DNA of 64,000 nt from contig KK211198.1 of the NCBI GenBank assembly GCA_000620945.1, positions 353,074 to 417,073 on the forward strand. The letters run 5' to 3'. The notes under the pieces were generated by a model that saw nothing but the letters and a program-made list of their open reading frames with translations, did not search any database and had not been told where the DNA came from. The position numbers and the translations under genes are program-made. Below, piece by piece: positions 51,050 to 61,438 of the stretch. Within the stretch, counting starts at the first letter, position 1. The number at the start of each line of letters is the position of its first letter. This DNA comes from [Clostridium] viride DSM 6836 (GTDB lineage Bacteria; Bacillota; Clostridia; Oscillospirales; Oscillospiraceae).

Positions 51050-51080
51050 AAAAGGACGGATGCTGTAGCATCCGTCCTTC
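51050..51080 (-). terminator. Terminator of the amino-acid importer operon
   Basis: AAGGACGGATGCT and its exact complement with a GT spacer; T6 follows on the minus strand. Confidence 0.85.
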
Positions 51081-51095
51081 CTAATTTCAAATGTA

Positions 51096-51833
51096 TTATC
51101 CGTTTCGAAAACGGGATAGAAAATCCCGGGTTTCGGGTTTTTGGGGATTATTAAAGATCTGATCCGGTTCGCCTTCCTCACAGATCACGCCGTCCTTCAT
51201 GAAGACCACACGGCTTGATACATCTCGTGCAAAGGCCATCTCATGGGTCACGACTAACATGGTCAGTCCCTCGCCTGCTAAGGCTCTCATGACGGAAAGC
51301 ACTTCACCCACCATTTGAGGGTCCAGTGCACTGGTGGGTTCGTCGAAGAGCAAGAGTTCCGGCTCCATGGCAAGTGCACGTGCAATGGCCACCCGCTGCT
51401 TCTGGCCACCGGAGATTTGACGTGGCTTTGCGTTGATATAAGGTGCCATGCCTACCTTATCTAGGTACATCCGTGCCATCTCTTCCGCTTCTTTCCGCCC
51501 TTTACCTAACACCTTGCACTGTCCAATGATGCAATTTTCCAAGACGGTCATATTGGCAAAGAGGTTAAAGCTCTGAAAGACCATACCCACCTTACCACGA
51601 TAGGAGGTAAGATTGAAGTTTCGTGACTGAATGTTGTCCCCATGATAGAGGATTTCCCCCGAGGTTGGAGTTTCGAGCAAGTTAATGCAGCGGAGCAGGG
51701 TGGATTTGCCGGAGCCAGAGGCACCAATGATGGAAATAACGCTGCCGTGGGAAACCGAAAAATCGATGTCTTTTAGAACAAGGTTTTTTCCAAAGGTTTT
51801 GGAGAGGTGGTTGATTTCCAGAATGTTTGACAT
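51096..51833 (-). CDS. Polar amino-acid ABC importer, ATP-binding subunit
   Basis: A 245-residue ABC ATPase: Walker [10 protein letters not shown], signature [13 protein letters not shown], Walker [13 protein letters not shown] and the GlnQ-type switch V-V-T-H-E-M. Its start overlaps the stop of the permease by one base. It powers uptake of a polar amino acid or glutamine-like ligand. Confidence 0.9.
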   Translation of the reverse strand: MSNILEINHLSKTFGKNLVLKDIDFSVSHGSVISIIGASGSGKSTLLRCINLLETPTSGEILYHGDNIQSRNFNLTSYRGKVGMVFQSFNLFANMTVLENCIIGQCKVLGKGRKEAEEMARMYLDKVGMAPYINAKPRQISGGQKQRVAIARALAMEPELLLFDEPTSALDPQMVGEVLSVMRALAGEGLTMLVVTHEMAFARDVSSRVVFMKDGVICEEGEPDQIFNNPQKPETRDFLSRFRNG

Positions 51834-52771
51834 CAGTTCTCCCTCCCCTTCTTGGATTTCTTGGGCATCTCGTCCTCTAAGAGGTTTGAATCCTGGGACT
51901 GCTCCGTATGTCTCTCATCGAAGTTGCTACCCTTTCCTGGATAGCTGTAAAGGCCGGTGGTGTGTGCCAGGGTGTCGGTGGTGGCCAAGTCGTAACTGTC
52001 GTTTCCGTCCATCTTCTTTTCCATCCAACGCAGCAGACGAGAAAGCACCAAGGTCATGGTCAAGTAAATGACCATGGTAATGGTCGCGGATTCAAAGAAG
52101 GTGTACATGGCACCGGCGACCTTTGTGTGCGCTAAGAAGAGCTCCGACACGCTAATCACGGACAGAACGCAGGTATCCTTAATGTTAATAATCAGGTTGT
52201 TGCCAATCTGAGGCATAATGTTACGCAGGGTTTGGGGTAGAATGATATTCATCATGGTTTGGACATGGTTCATACCGATGGCCTTGGCGCCTTCCGTCTG
52301 TCCGGGATCGATGGACAGAATACCACCGCGGACGGTTTCCGCCATATAGGCACCCGTGTTGATCGAAACGACCAAAAAGGCCGTGGGCCACAGGGGAAGA
52401 AACAGCCCAAATACCACGGGAATGCCGAAATAGATGAACATTGCCTGAACCATCATTGGGGTTCCGCGGAAGACCTCTACGTAGACGGCCATGACTGCGC
52501 GACAAAGGTATACAATGACTTTTTTGAGTATGGAATCTTTTTTACTAAGCGGAATCGTCTGGATGATACCAACACCCAAACCAATCAAACAGCCAATGAT
52601 GGTACTGACCAAGGCGATGACCAGGGTGCTTCCCGCCCCTCGCATGTAAGAGGGGCCATATTCCGCAATCAGGTAAAGGATCTTCTGGAAAAAGTCCATG
52701 TCCCCTACCTTAAGTCCCTCTAGGCCGGCGAGGATTTGAGTTTGAATCGTGGCCCACATGAGCGGCGTCAA
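51833..52771 (-). CDS. Polar amino-acid ABC importer, permease
   Basis: A 312-residue HisM/GlnP-type permease. About five helices are visible, with [10 protein letters not shown] and [27 protein letters not shown] typical of the EAA loop. The last 60 residues form an extended, charged cytoplasmic tail (N-D-S-Y-D-L-A-T-T ... K-K-S-K-K-G-R-E-N), longer than usual. It lies between the binding protein and the ATPase. Confidence 0.9.
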   Translation of the reverse strand: MTPLMWATIQTQILAGLEGLKVGDMDFFQKILYLIAEYGPSYMRGAGSTLVIALVSTIIGCLIGLGVGIIQTIPLSKKDSILKKVIVYLCRAVMAVYVEVFRGTPMMVQAMFIYFGIPVVFGLFLPLWPTAFLVVSINTGAYMAETVRGGILSIDPGQTEGAKAIGMNHVQTMMNIILPQTLRNIMPQIGNNLIINIKDTCVLSVISVSELFLAHTKVAGAMYTFFESATITMVIYLTMTLVLSRLLRWMEKKMDGNDSYDLATTDTLAHTTGLYSYPGKGSNFDERHTEQSQDSNLLEDEMPKKSKKGREN

Positions 52772-52847
52772 CTCCTGTCATTTACAAAATTAGACCGCCG
52801 GAGGAGAACGGATCGCCTCCGGCGGCACTCGTTATGGTAAGGTTCGC

Positions 52848-53702
52848 TTACTGCAAGGGCTGAACGGCAATGGCATCGCCCATCATCTGCTTGAAGTCAT
52901 CAACCGTAAGCTCGGCCAGAACGCCATTGATGGCATTGAGCAGCTCAGTATTGCCCTTCTTTGTGGAAATACCGATGTTGATATCCTCGTCAGAAACCTT
53001 AAAGCCCTTGTCGCCTTCGAACTCAATCATCTTCAGGCTGGGGTTTGCGGTCACGGCAGCCAAGCCAGTGGGCTGGTCGGTTACAACAATGTCAACACGG
53101 CCGGAGTTAAGGGCAGCAATCATGGCAGGAGCATCCTTCTGACCGGTCATGGGCTTTGCGTTGGGAATCTGGGGAACACAAACCGTATCCCAAATGGTGT
53201 TCAGCTGAGAAGTTACATTCGCACCATCCAGCTCGGCAACAGAGGTAGCGTTGGCATACTTTCCGTCTGCGGGAGCCAGCACAACGATGGATGCATAGTA
53301 GTAGGGAGTCGAGAAATCAACCTGCTGCAGGCGCTCTGCGGTGATGGACTGACCACAGATCGCAATGTCAACGGTTCCGCTCTGTACGGCAGGGATAATG
53401 CCATCCCAGCCCAGCTGCACGATTTCCAGATCATAACCCAGCTTTTCGGCAATCAGCTTGGCCATCATGACGTCATAGCCATACGCAAATTCCTTGCTGC
53501 CGGAAATGGGTACGGCACCGTTGGCATCGGTGGGCTGCGCCCAGTTATAGGGAGCATACGCACATTCCATTGCCACACGCAGGGTCTTTTTCCCTTCCGT
53601 ATTGCCGGCATCGCCTGCGGGAGGGGTGCTTGTCTTGCCGCCACAAGCCACAAGAGCAAAGGCCATGGTCATAGCCAGCAAAAGAGTCAAAATTCTTTTC
53701 AT
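52848..53702 (-). CDS. Polar amino-acid ABC importer, substrate-binding lipoprotein
   Basis: A 284-residue lipoprotein; the signal peptide ends in the lipobox L-V-A-C (Cys near residue 20). The class 3 solute-binding fold shows V-A-M-E-C-A-Y-A-P-Y-N-W, A-E-K-L-G-Y-D-L-E-I-V and Q-S-G-T-V-D-I-A-I-C-G-Q-S-I-T-A-E-R. ATG at 53702 follows AGAGAGG. It opens the importer operon with the permease and ATPase; the exact amino acid cannot be deduced. Confidence 0.9.
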   Translation of the reverse strand: MKRILTLLLAMTMAFALVACGGKTSTPPAGDAGNTEGKKTLRVAMECAYAPYNWAQPTDANGAVPISGSKEFAYGYDVMMAKLIAEKLGYDLEIVQLGWDGIIPAVQSGTVDIAICGQSITAERLQQVDFSTPYYYASIVVLAPADGKYANATSVAELDGANVTSQLNTIWDTVCVPQIPNAKPMTGQKDAPAMIAALNSGRVDIVVTDQPTGLAAVTANPSLKMIEFEGDKGFKVSDEDINIGISTKKGNTELLNAINGVLAELTVDDFKQMMGDAIAVQPLQ

Positions 53703-53875
53703 GTCACTGTAACCTCTCTTTTCATTCGTTTTTTGGTCCCTGTCGAGCCATGGCTCGCACATTGACCTAGACATCACTATAGTATAGCATTTCTATCACA
53801 AAAGCTCAAGAGAAAACGGAAAAATTCTCACTTTCCCGTCTACTTTTAGCAAAACTTATCGTCTTGTTTGAGATT

Positions 53876-54424
53876 TTATGCATCAACATCCGTCTTTTCC
53901 TCTGGACTTTGCGTCAACAGCTCGAGAATTCCATTATAGGTGAGTTCCGGTCTCTCCCGAAAGCGATCCCCCAACTTCTTTGCCTGCTGCTCCGAAACCG
54001 TTAACAATTCCAAGGTCATCATATTGTCGGTTTCGTCATCTAGGATCAGTCGCAAGGTATAGCATGCTTCGTCGCGGGCTTCAATTTCAACCCGAACTTG
54101 CGCATTCCGTCGTAAGATCGCATTTAGTTTTGCCAATGCCTTATCGCACTTGATGCGAACGGTAAACGGCAGACTGCTCTCACAGATGCTTCCGTTGCGT
54201 GCCCCCTTTTCCGTAATTGCGTAGCACTTATCCACCAACTCCAAATGCTCACTGGCAACCAACTCTGCCACACATTCGGCATAATCGAAGTAGTCAATTC
54301 CATCGTCGCATAAGGACAACTCCGTGAGGGTAGCAAAATCGATGGGTGCGGCCACCCTCGACATTAGATAAAGCACTAATACCTTGATATCCAATTTGTC
54401 ATGAATAAAACCAGGACGACCCAT
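53876..54424 (-). CDS. DUF4364 protein
   Basis: A 182-residue DUF4364 protein, thought to be a winged-helix regulator. H-D-K-L-D-I-K-V-L-V-L-Y-L-M-S-R-V and I-D-F-A-T-L-T-E-L are the first helices, Y-A-I-T-E-K-G is the wing. The C-terminal domain is strand-rich. ATG at 54424 follows AAAGGAGGGG. Targets unknown; common in Clostridia. Confidence 0.8.
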   Translation of the reverse strand: MGRPGFIHDKLDIKVLVLYLMSRVAAPIDFATLTELSLCDDGIDYFDYAECVAELVASEHLELVDKCYAITEKGARNGSICESSLPFTVRIKCDKALAKLNAILRRNAQVRVEIEARDEACYTLRLILDDETDNMMTLELLTVSEQQAKKLGDRFRERPELTYNGILELLTQSPEEKTDVDA

Positions 54425-54728
54425 AAACTCCCCTCCTTTCAACCTCTCAATTATACAAAAAAAGCGAGCAAAGGACAAGCCTTAAATTCAAACTGCTAAG
54501 TGGCGATTCCTTTGCCCATTGTTTCTCTTGTTTAGTAACCTAAACTAGCTATGATGACTCAATCAATTGTTTCCTCCTTACATCTTTAGTATTTCAAAAT
54601 AAAGGATTTTATGGTATGCTGAACGAAAGACCACAAGTATGATTGGATGAAAGTCCCCTCTTTACCATGTAGCTTGCCAACCTAAGCTCTATGCCCACCC
54701 AAGAAACTCGTCGCAAAGGAGTGTCCTT
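54425..54728. other. Intergenic stretch, no gene seen
   Basis: A divergent promoter region of about 300 bases. TATGGTATGCT near 54611 may serve the diguanylate cyclase gene. No riboswitch of the cyclic-di-GMP class was recognised. Confidence 0.4.
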
Positions 54729-57173
54729 ATGAAATGGAATGGATTAAAACCTGGAATATTCATTGTGTTATCCACACTGTTACTTCTTTGGGCCTTCATT
54801 GCCATCGCATTGTTTATGGACCACTTAACGGAGATCGAACGATTGTCAACGGAAACCACGCTCTCGTCCATTGCCAAGAGCAATGCTGAGCAAGTTCGTC
54901 AGGTCTTTTCCCGTTATACCAATACTCTGGAGACCACGGGGGTTGGCCTCGAGGGTTATGAGGAACTCTCCGCTCCGGAATCCCTTGCATACCTAAGTCA
55001 AGTGGAGCAGATTGATGGATTTCCGAACTTATCGCTTAACTATCTGGACGGGCGAGTCATTACCTCAAAGGGGGAGGTCTTGTTCCAACGCTCCACCACC
55101 GAATGGGCTGATCGAATTCGAACCGGACACTCCCTGATTCTGGATGTGAGCGATTCTCTTTCCAGCAATACCTCGCAAGTAGCTATCCTGGTCCCCTTAC
55201 ACGATCAAACTGGAACCGTGGTGGCGGCCTTACGCTGTGACTTCACGCTGGATTCCCTGTCAAATCTATTTGACGCCACCTTTTCCAACGCGGGTGGTTA
55301 CTATCGCCTCATCGACGGGAATGGAAGACATATTTCGGTGAGCAAGTCTCCGGATGTCTTGCTTGCCAATCAGCCTTTTCTGGAGGGACTGGATGCCCTG
55401 AACTATTCTGATGGCTTTTCTGCCGAAGAGATTAAGACTGCCTTTTTTAATCGTGAAGAGGGCTTTACCAAGTACTCTTACGAAGGAAAGTATCGCTATG
55501 CTTACTATCTTCCGGTAGGAATCAATGACTGGATGTTATTTATGGTCATGCCAAAAGAGCTTATGGAAACGCATACCAATCGCCACGTTACGAACTCTCT
55601 GGTTTTATGTGCTCAAATTGCCATCATCTTTACCATCTTTCTCCTTATGGTTTACTACTATCAAAAACGGGAGAAAACGGCCGCCATATTACACGAACGC
55701 TACTTAAGAGTCTTGGAGGAACAGACCGGAAAGGCCATCTTTGAATGGGATTTCTCCACGGGTCTCATTACCTGCTTGAGTGATTTTAACGCAATCTACG
55801 GACGAGACCCCTTTACCAATCGTTCTCCCGAGGATGCCATCTCACAACTGGTCATACATGAAGAGGATCACGAACTCTTTCGCGAGCTATTTTCTACCAT
55901 CTTAGAAGGGACCCCAATCAGCGACGCGCGCTTTCGAATTCTGAACAGTGATGGGACCTTTTTATGGAGTAGTTTGTCCGCAGTTGTGGTAAAAGATAAT
56001 CACAACCGGCCCTTTAAAGCCATAGCTACCTTGGAAAACATTGATTCCCGTGTAAGAAAAGAGCTGGATTTGCGCTCCAAGGCAGAAATGGATGGTCTGA
56101 CTGGACTGTACAACAAAAGCACGACCGAGTATCTTGTGAAGAAGGCCTTGGAGCGTGCGCATCCTAATGAGCGTTTATGTGCTCTTATGATTGACGTGGA
56201 TAACTTCAAGGAGGTGAACGATACCCTTGGGCACTTGTATGGCGATACGGTGCTGGCTTCCCTCTCCAAGCACTTAAAGCAAGTGTTATCTGCTAGCGAC
56301 ATCATTGGCCGTATCGGTGGCGATGAATTTTTTGTGTTCCTTCAGAATTATGGGTCGCTTGCCCGCCTCACTTCCAAAGTGGAGCGGATTGGAGATCGTT
56401 TTCGCAATACCTACGAGGATAACGGGGTATCTGTTTCTATCTCGGCGAGTATTGGAGTTGCCTTATTCCCAGAGCATGGCACCGACTTTGATACCATCTA
56501 TCAGCACGCAGACATCGCACTTTATACCGCAAAGGCCAGTGGTAAAAATACGTATCGGATCTATGATGGCACGAACAGCTCTGAATATGCCTCTACGAGA
56601 ACTGCCATCGATCCGGCTGCTCCGCTTCATGGCTTGGAATCTTCACACCTGAGCAAGCTTGTGAACATACTGTACCACGCTAAAGATGCGACTGCAGCCA
56701 TGCAATCGGCCCTCTGTCTGATCTCCGAACCATTTCACTTTAAGCACTCCTATCTCTTTGAATTTGACCAAGCAGAGGAATGGGTATCTTGCACCTTTGA
56801 ATGCCGCTATGCCAAAGGCTGTAAGCCCAACTCAAACTTACAGGAGGTTCCGTCTTCGAAGTGTGCCTTCTATTTTCAACCTTTGCACAAGTTCGACCAT
56901 TTCATCCTAAATGACCGAAGTAAAATACCTCCATGTGGGAATCTCCATCCTACCAAAGAAACCCAGGTAATCCTACTCTTTGCCATCAAGGAACAGGATC
57001 GGTTAATCGGCTTTTACCGTTTTGATTTCTGTGAATATCCCAGAAAATTCACCGAGATGGAGCTGCAAACCCTTGGCACCCAATGCCACTTACTGTCTGC
57101 GTTTCTCATCAAACAGCGTCATTTAGAACGAGAACGAACCAAGATTCCAAATGGTAGCCAACGATCGCATTGA
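54729..57173 (+). CDS. Membrane diguanylate cyclase with Cache, PAS and GGDEF domains
   Basis: An 814-residue sensor. A first helix (about 9-30), a periplasmic-type Cache domain (31-285), a second helix (about 290-312), a PAS domain (325-440) and a GGDEF domain (450-610) are visible. The GGDEF signature at 530-534 is intact with I-D-V-D-N-F-K-E-V-N-D-T-L-G-H upstream, so it should make cyclic di-GMP; no RxxD inhibitory site is seen. A GAF-like region follows (640-800). GTCCTT with AAAGGAG lies before the ATG. Confidence 0.85.
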   Translation: MKWNGLKPGIFIVLSTLLLLWAFIAIALFMDHLTEIERLSTETTLSSIAKSNAEQVRQVFSRYTNTLETTGVGLEGYEELSAPESLAYLSQVEQIDGFPNLSLNYLDGRVITSKGEVLFQRSTTEWADRIRTGHSLILDVSDSLSSNTSQVAILVPLHDQTGTVVAALRCDFTLDSLSNLFDATFSNAGGYYRLIDGNGRHISVSKSPDVLLANQPFLEGLDALNYSDGFSAEEIKTAFFNREEGFTKYSYEGKYRYAYYLPVGINDWMLFMVMPKELMETHTNRHVTNSLVLCAQIAIIFTIFLLMVYYYQKREKTAAILHERYLRVLEEQTGKAIFEWDFSTGLITCLSDFNAIYGRDPFTNRSPEDAISQLVIHEEDHELFRELFSTILEGTPISDARFRILNSDGTFLWSSLSAVVVKDNHNRPFKAIATLENIDSRVRKELDLRSKAEMDGLTGLYNKSTTEYLVKKALERAHPNERLCALMIDVDNFKEVNDTLGHLYGDTVLASLSKHLKQVLSASDIIGRIGGDEFFVFLQNYGSLARLTSKVERIGDRFRNTYEDNGVSVSISASIGVALFPEHGTDFDTIYQHADIALYTAKASGKNTYRIYDGTNSSEYASTRTAIDPAAPLHGLESSHLSKLVNILYHAKDATAAMQSALCLISEPFHFKHSYLFEFDQAEEWVSCTFECRYAKGCKPNSNLQEVPSSKCAFYFQPLHKFDHFILNDRSKIPPCGNLHPTKETQVILLFAIKEQDRLIGFYRFDFCEYPRKFTEMELQTLGTQCHLLSAFLIKQRHLERERTKIPNGSQRSH

Positions 57174-57240
57174 CTGGTTGAACGGGTGAATCCACCCATC
57201 CTAAGCATAAGGAGTCCTGAAATTTTTTCAAAACGTATCA

Positions 57241-58164
57241 ATGGGTTCTACTCCCCAACGACTGCCTCGCTTCCGGAAGCTATCCCTTGCGACCTTTGAT
57301 ACTAGGCTGCATGACATGCCCCTTCACATTCTTGGGGCGCACCGAATAGAATGTCGATACGGTCGATATTTGTTGGAACCAGGAGAATGTGACATCAACC
57401 TTGTCATAGAAAAAGTCAACTTAGCCCATCGCATGGCGAAGCAAGAAAAGGCAGTTCAATTTTGCGATTACGATCAAAGCTTTGATGGGAGCAGAAGCTC
57501 TGGTGCGTTGGCAGCAGGAAGATGGAACCATACTGCCTCCCAGTGAGTTCACCCCCCTCTTTGAGCGTAACGGCTTCATTCTTAAGCTTGACCTATATGT
57601 ATTTGAGCAGGTGTGTCAGCTCTTACAACGCTGTATTCAAGAACATCGTACTCTCCTCCCCATCTCGGTGAACTTTTCCAAGTTGCATTTGCGCAATCCA
57701 AACTTCGTCAGCAAGCTCGCCAGTTTGACGGAACAGTATTCCATACCGAACGAGTATATTGAAATTGAGCTCACGGAATCCACAATCTTTAACAACGAGG
57801 CAGCTTTAGGAAAATTGCTCCATGAGCTTCACGAAGTGGGTTTTCCTCTTTCTATGGATAATTTCGGTACAGGCTATTCTTCCTTGGGATTATTAAAGAA
57901 TCTTCCTGTGGATGTCCTGAAAATTGATAAATTGTTTTTTGCGATGGTTACGATAAGGACCGCGGGAGGTTGGTTCTGGAAAGCGTCATGGAAATGGCCA
58001 AGAAACTGAACATGCTCACCGTTGCGGAAGGAGTGGAGGTCTAGGAAGACATTGAATTCCTCCGTGAAGTGGGCTGCGACATTGTCCAGGGTTACTATTT
58101 TTCCCGCCCCATCCCCTCCAAAGAATTTTTTCATCAGTTTACGGTTGTGCTCAATCGAAAATAA
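57241..58164 (+). pseudogene. Broken GGDEF-EAL phosphodiesterase
   Basis: A remnant of a GGDEF-EAL gene resembling the one at 58301. A GGDEF C-terminal piece (V-N-L-A-H-R-M-A-K-Q) is joined by a deletion near 57480 to an EAL domain (G-A-E-A-L-V-R-W, I-E-I-E-L-T-E-S, M-D-N-F-G-T-G-Y-S-S-L-G-L-L). Near 57940 the frame changes; in the new frame the EAL domain continues as S-V-M-E-M-A-K-K-L-N and V-A-E-G-V-E, then meets an in-frame TAG at 58042-58044 and ends with D-I-V-Q-G-Y-Y-F-S-R-P-I. At least three lesions mean loss of function. Confidence 0.8.
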
Positions 58165-58300
58165 ACCCTGCTTAAGTCTGGGTAGCCACTTCGTTTCCCA
58201 CAAGCATTTTGGTTTTTCTCCTTCTCTTCTTCCATAACACTTAATTTACATCCCTACCCATGGGAAAACATACCTAATTTAAGTACAGGGAGAGTTCCAC

Positions 58301-60811
58301 ATGAAAAAGATTGGAACCAAAGTTTTTCTGGTGATTCTTAGCTGCTCTCTACTTTCCCTCCTCATTCTTGGAGGGATTTGCATCAGAGAGAGCCGACAAC
58401 AAATGAAAGAGGAAACGGAACGCTCTCTGTTATGGATGGCCAAGGATTCCGCGGATCAACTCAGCCGCGAACTCACCTTGACGGAGGATCGTCTCTCGGA
58501 GCTATCCATGTTTCTGGAAAATAGCTTAGACCTGGAGCAGTTGCAACAGAATCGCAACTATTTAGCTTCATTTGAACCAAGGCTGGCCACTTATTTAGAA
58601 AGCTTCCTGGAAAAGTGTACGCTTTGTTTCTCCGTTTGGGTGTATTTTGATCCAGCGTGGTCTGACCGGCCCCATGATGTTCATTTTATCAATGAAGATC
58701 AGAATGGTTCCCTCAAACGGCAAGCTTACCTTCCCTTTTCCTTCTTTGAATCGACCTCTTCGATCCCGGAAATGCAATGGTGGTATGCTCCCAAAGAAGC
58801 CGGTGGAACCGTTTGGACCAAGCCCCATTCCTGGATCCTTTCCAATCAAAATACGCGTTCCGTCATTTCTTGCGCTCGCCCGCTCTACCATGAGGGAAAG
58901 CTAATTTGTGTGTATGGCATTGACTATTCGTTTGATCGACTGTACCAGCAGATCACCCAAATGAAGTTGTATCAAAATGGGGCTATCCAACTGTATAACG
59001 AAGCGCTTGACCCCTTACTTCCTCCCGACTTCGTACCAAGCACTCACACGCAAGAAAAGAAAGCGCATCGTGACCTGACCTTGAACCTACTAACCCATGA
59101 GGAAGGGCTGTGCCCCTACCTTGAGAATGGTAAGGAACGAATCATGGCCTATTCCAAGCTGTCAAATGATTGGATTCTTGGCATTTCCCTTCCCGCTTCG
59201 GAACTGTACTCCGATGCAAACTCCTTGCTGACAAAGCTGCTCCTTGCCATCTTCGTTTGCGTCTTGCTCTCCTCGGTGGCCGCATATAGCATGGGGCGGT
59301 ATCTCTCGACGCCCATTTTGCAGCTAGCACATGCCGCAAAACGGATCGGAAACGGTGATTTTTCGGTTCGAACCCATCTGAAAACACGAAATGAGCTGCA
59401 ACAGTTGGCGGATTCCATGAACCGGATGACGGAGAACATTGACTCTTTGCAAAAGCAGCTGACAAAGCAGGCGTATTATGATGATCTGACCGGAGCAAAA
59501 AACTTTGTAAAATTCAAACTGGATGCCACCGAACTGCTGGTTAACTATCCCGAGCAGCCCTATGCCCTGATTAAGTTTGATGTGGATAAATTTAAAGTCA
59601 TCAATGTCCTCCATGGATACGAAACCGGGAACCGGATACTTTGTCAAATTTCGAACGCACTTTCTCAGGCCTTGGATCCCTCAATGGATACCTTTGCCCG
59701 TATTGCAGCCGATGAATTTGTTCTCCTCATCTCCTACCATGACCCCGACGAATTGGATGCAAAGCGCCGCCGCTTTCTTCAACTCTTTTGGGGGAATGAC
59801 CTAGTTGCCGTTGATTTCGGGTTGCTGTTTAAAGAGGGTCTGTATCATGTAAAGCCTCACGAAACCGACATTTCCCTTCTATTTGAAAAAGTCAATTTGG
59901 CCCACCGAATCGCCAAGCAACAGGAGGGCAAAACCATCTGCATTTATGGCGACAACATTGAGCAAATCAGCATCGAGGAAAAAGCAATTGAGAACTCCAT
60001 GCAAAAGGCCTTGGAGCTGGGTGAATTTCAAGTCTATTTTCAACCGAAATATCGGCTCTCGGATGAACGTATCGTGGGGGCCGAAGTGCTGGTTCGATGG
60101 CAATCGGAGTTTGGCGGCTTTTTGACCCCGAATCGCTTTATTCCTCTCTTTGAGCGCAATGGATTCATCAAAAAGTTAGACTTCTATATGCTAGAGCAGG
60201 CCTGCTTGGCCTTACGTTCCTGGTTGGATCAGGGACTTCCGCCCATCACCGTTTCGGTCAACTTTTCCCGCATTCATCTAAACAATCCTAACTTCTTGAA
60301 GAAAATGTGCGATCTCGTTGATCAATATCAAATCCCACGTTCTTGCATTGAGATTGAACTAACCGAAAGTGTTTTAATCTATCATTCCGATACGCTCATT
60401 CTCTTTTCCAACAAACTGCAGAAAACGGGCCTAAAGCTTTCCATGGATGACTTTGGAAGTGGCTACTCCTCCCTTGGTCTGTTAAAAAGCATATCCGTGG
60501 ATGCCATCAAACTGGATCAGAGCTTTTTTATGGATGCAGAGGATGAAAGCCGAACCTTTGCTGTCCTAAGTGCCATCATTATGATGGCCAAAAACTTGGA
60601 CATTTCTGTGGTTGCCGAAGGGGTGGAGGAAGAAAAACATATCCTACTCCTGAAACGGCTTGGCTGTGATATGGTTCAAGGGTATTACTATGCCAAGCCC
60701 ATGCCGTTTGCCGATTTCATATCGCTTTTCAAGGAAAATCAGGAAAGCTTGGAAGAAGGACGGGGCAATCCAAGCTCTGCAGGGCCGATCGTTTCCCTTA
60801 GAACCGAATAA
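58301..60811 (+). CDS. Cyclic-di-GMP phosphodiesterase with degenerate GGDEF and EAL domains
   Basis: An 836-residue membrane protein: helix 10-28, Cache-like sensor (30-300), helix about 310-330, HAMP (332-385), degenerate GGDEF (390-545) with A-A-D-E-F instead of GGDEF at 469-473, and EAL domain (565-815). EAL residues are kept: E-V-L-V-R-W (595-600), N-F-S-R-I-H, I-E-I-E-L-T-E-S, M-D-D-F-G-S-G-Y-S-S, I-K-L-D and V-A-E-G-V-E. It should hydrolyse c-di-GMP with a regulatory GGDEF. It follows the broken paralogue. Confidence 0.88.
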   Translation: MKKIGTKVFLVILSCSLLSLLILGGICIRESRQQMKEETERSLLWMAKDSADQLSRELTLTEDRLSELSMFLENSLDLEQLQQNRNYLASFEPRLATYLESFLEKCTLCFSVWVYFDPAWSDRPHDVHFINEDQNGSLKRQAYLPFSFFESTSSIPEMQWWYAPKEAGGTVWTKPHSWILSNQNTRSVISCARPLYHEGKLICVYGIDYSFDRLYQQITQMKLYQNGAIQLYNEALDPLLPPDFVPSTHTQEKKAHRDLTLNLLTHEEGLCPYLENGKERIMAYSKLSNDWILGISLPASELYSDANSLLTKLLLAIFVCVLLSSVAAYSMGRYLSTPILQLAHAAKRIGNGDFSVRTHLKTRNELQQLADSMNRMTENIDSLQKQLTKQAYYDDLTGAKNFVKFKLDATELLVNYPEQPYALIKFDVDKFKVINVLHGYETGNRILCQISNALSQALDPSMDTFARIAADEFVLLISYHDPDELDAKRRRFLQLFWGNDLVAVDFGLLFKEGLYHVKPHETDISLLFEKVNLAHRIAKQQEGKTICIYGDNIEQISIEEKAIENSMQKALELGEFQVYFQPKYRLSDERIVGAEVLVRWQSEFGGFLTPNRFIPLFERNGFIKKLDFYMLEQACLALRSWLDQGLPPITVSVNFSRIHLNNPNFLKKMCDLVDQYQIPRSCIEIELTESVLIYHSDTLILFSNKLQKTGLKLSMDDFGSGYSSLGLLKSISVDAIKLDQSFFMDAEDESRTFAVLSAIIMMAKNLDISVVAEGVEEEKHILLLKRLGCDMVQGYYYAKPMPFADFISLFKENQESLEEGRGNPSSAGPIVSLRTE

Positions 60812-60822
60812 AAAAGTGGAAC

Positions 60823-60847
60823 AGGGTGTCGCGCAAAACGACACCCT
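60823..60847 (+). terminator. Hairpin after the EAL gene
   Basis: AGGGTGTCG and CGACACCCT arms around a 7-base loop; poor T-run. Confidence 0.45.
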
Positions 60848-60865
60848 AGCTCTTTCCATACCATA
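60838..60865 (+). promoter_or_regulatory. Possible sigma-K-like promoter before the LysM gene
   Basis: AC (60838-60839), 17 bases, then CATACCAT (60857-60864); it is also part of a CCATAC-CATA-GTATGG dyad. Fits the mother-cell AC-N16/17-CATA pattern seen twice at the right end. Confidence 0.3.
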
Positions 60866-60886
60866 GTATGGTTTGAGGTGAACAAC

Positions 60887-61273
60887 ATGTTTCAATATAT
60901 CATTCAGACTGGTGATAACTTAAATAGAATTGCCGATCAGTTTGGTGTGACCGTAGCAGCTATTCTTGCTGCCAATGCTGGATTAAACCCCCAAATCATT
61001 TTCCCCGGTCAAATCATCCTGATTCCAATCAACGTTCCTTTGCGCCAAACCTATCCTTGGTACTTTTTGCTCCCAAACCTATTCAATCGATACCCAAGGC
61101 AATATTGGGATAACCGTCAGCATTGGCCCCGAAATTGGCAAGGAAGAGATGGAAGAGGACCCGGTGGCGGAAGGGATGGCCGTGGCCGTGGTGGTCCCGG
61201 TGGCGGCCCGAGAGGCGATGGAAGAAGGGGCAGAATGGATGGTTGGAGTGATTCGGACTCCACAGATGTCTAG
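60887..61273 (+). CDS. LysM protein with Gly/Arg-rich tail
   Basis: A 128-residue protein. A LysM domain occupies about residues 1-48 (Y-I-I-Q-T-G-D-N-L-N-R-I-A-D-Q-F-G-V, I-L-A-A-N-A-G-L-N-P, I-F-P-G-Q-I-I-L-I-P), which binds peptidoglycan. It is followed by a Pro/Tyr/Trp-rich linker and a low-complexity G/R/D tail with repeats such as G-R-G-G-P-G-G-G. No signal peptide is visible, a pattern known from spore-coat LysM proteins such as SafA-like factors. ATG at 60887 follows GAGGTG. Confidence 0.75.
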   Translation: MFQYIIQTGDNLNRIADQFGVTVAAILAANAGLNPQIIFPGQIILIPINVPLRQTYPWYFLLPNLFNRYPRQYWDNRQHWPRNWQGRDGRGPGGGRDGRGRGGPGGGPRGDGRRGRMDGWSDSDSTDV

Positions 61274-61290
61274 ATGCTAATACCATAAAG

Positions 61291-61326
61291 AGCCAGAGGC
61301 AGGTCACCCCGCCCCTGGCTTTTTTA
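61291..61326 (+). terminator. Terminator of the LysM gene
   Basis: AGCCAGAGGC pairs with GCCCCTGGCT, followed by T6. Confidence 0.8.
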
Positions 61327-61438
61327 AATCCTCTCAACTTAGAAATCATATCCCGCAATCCGGCATTGGCTTCTTTCCCTTGCATTTTGTGGCACGCTAC
61401 ACTATGATGATGGTAGAAATGCAAGGAAGGTGAGTTGG

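Noticed and set aside
54425..54728. Cyclic-di-GMP riboswitch before the diguanylate cyclase
   Set aside because: The GEMM core elements are not present in this region.
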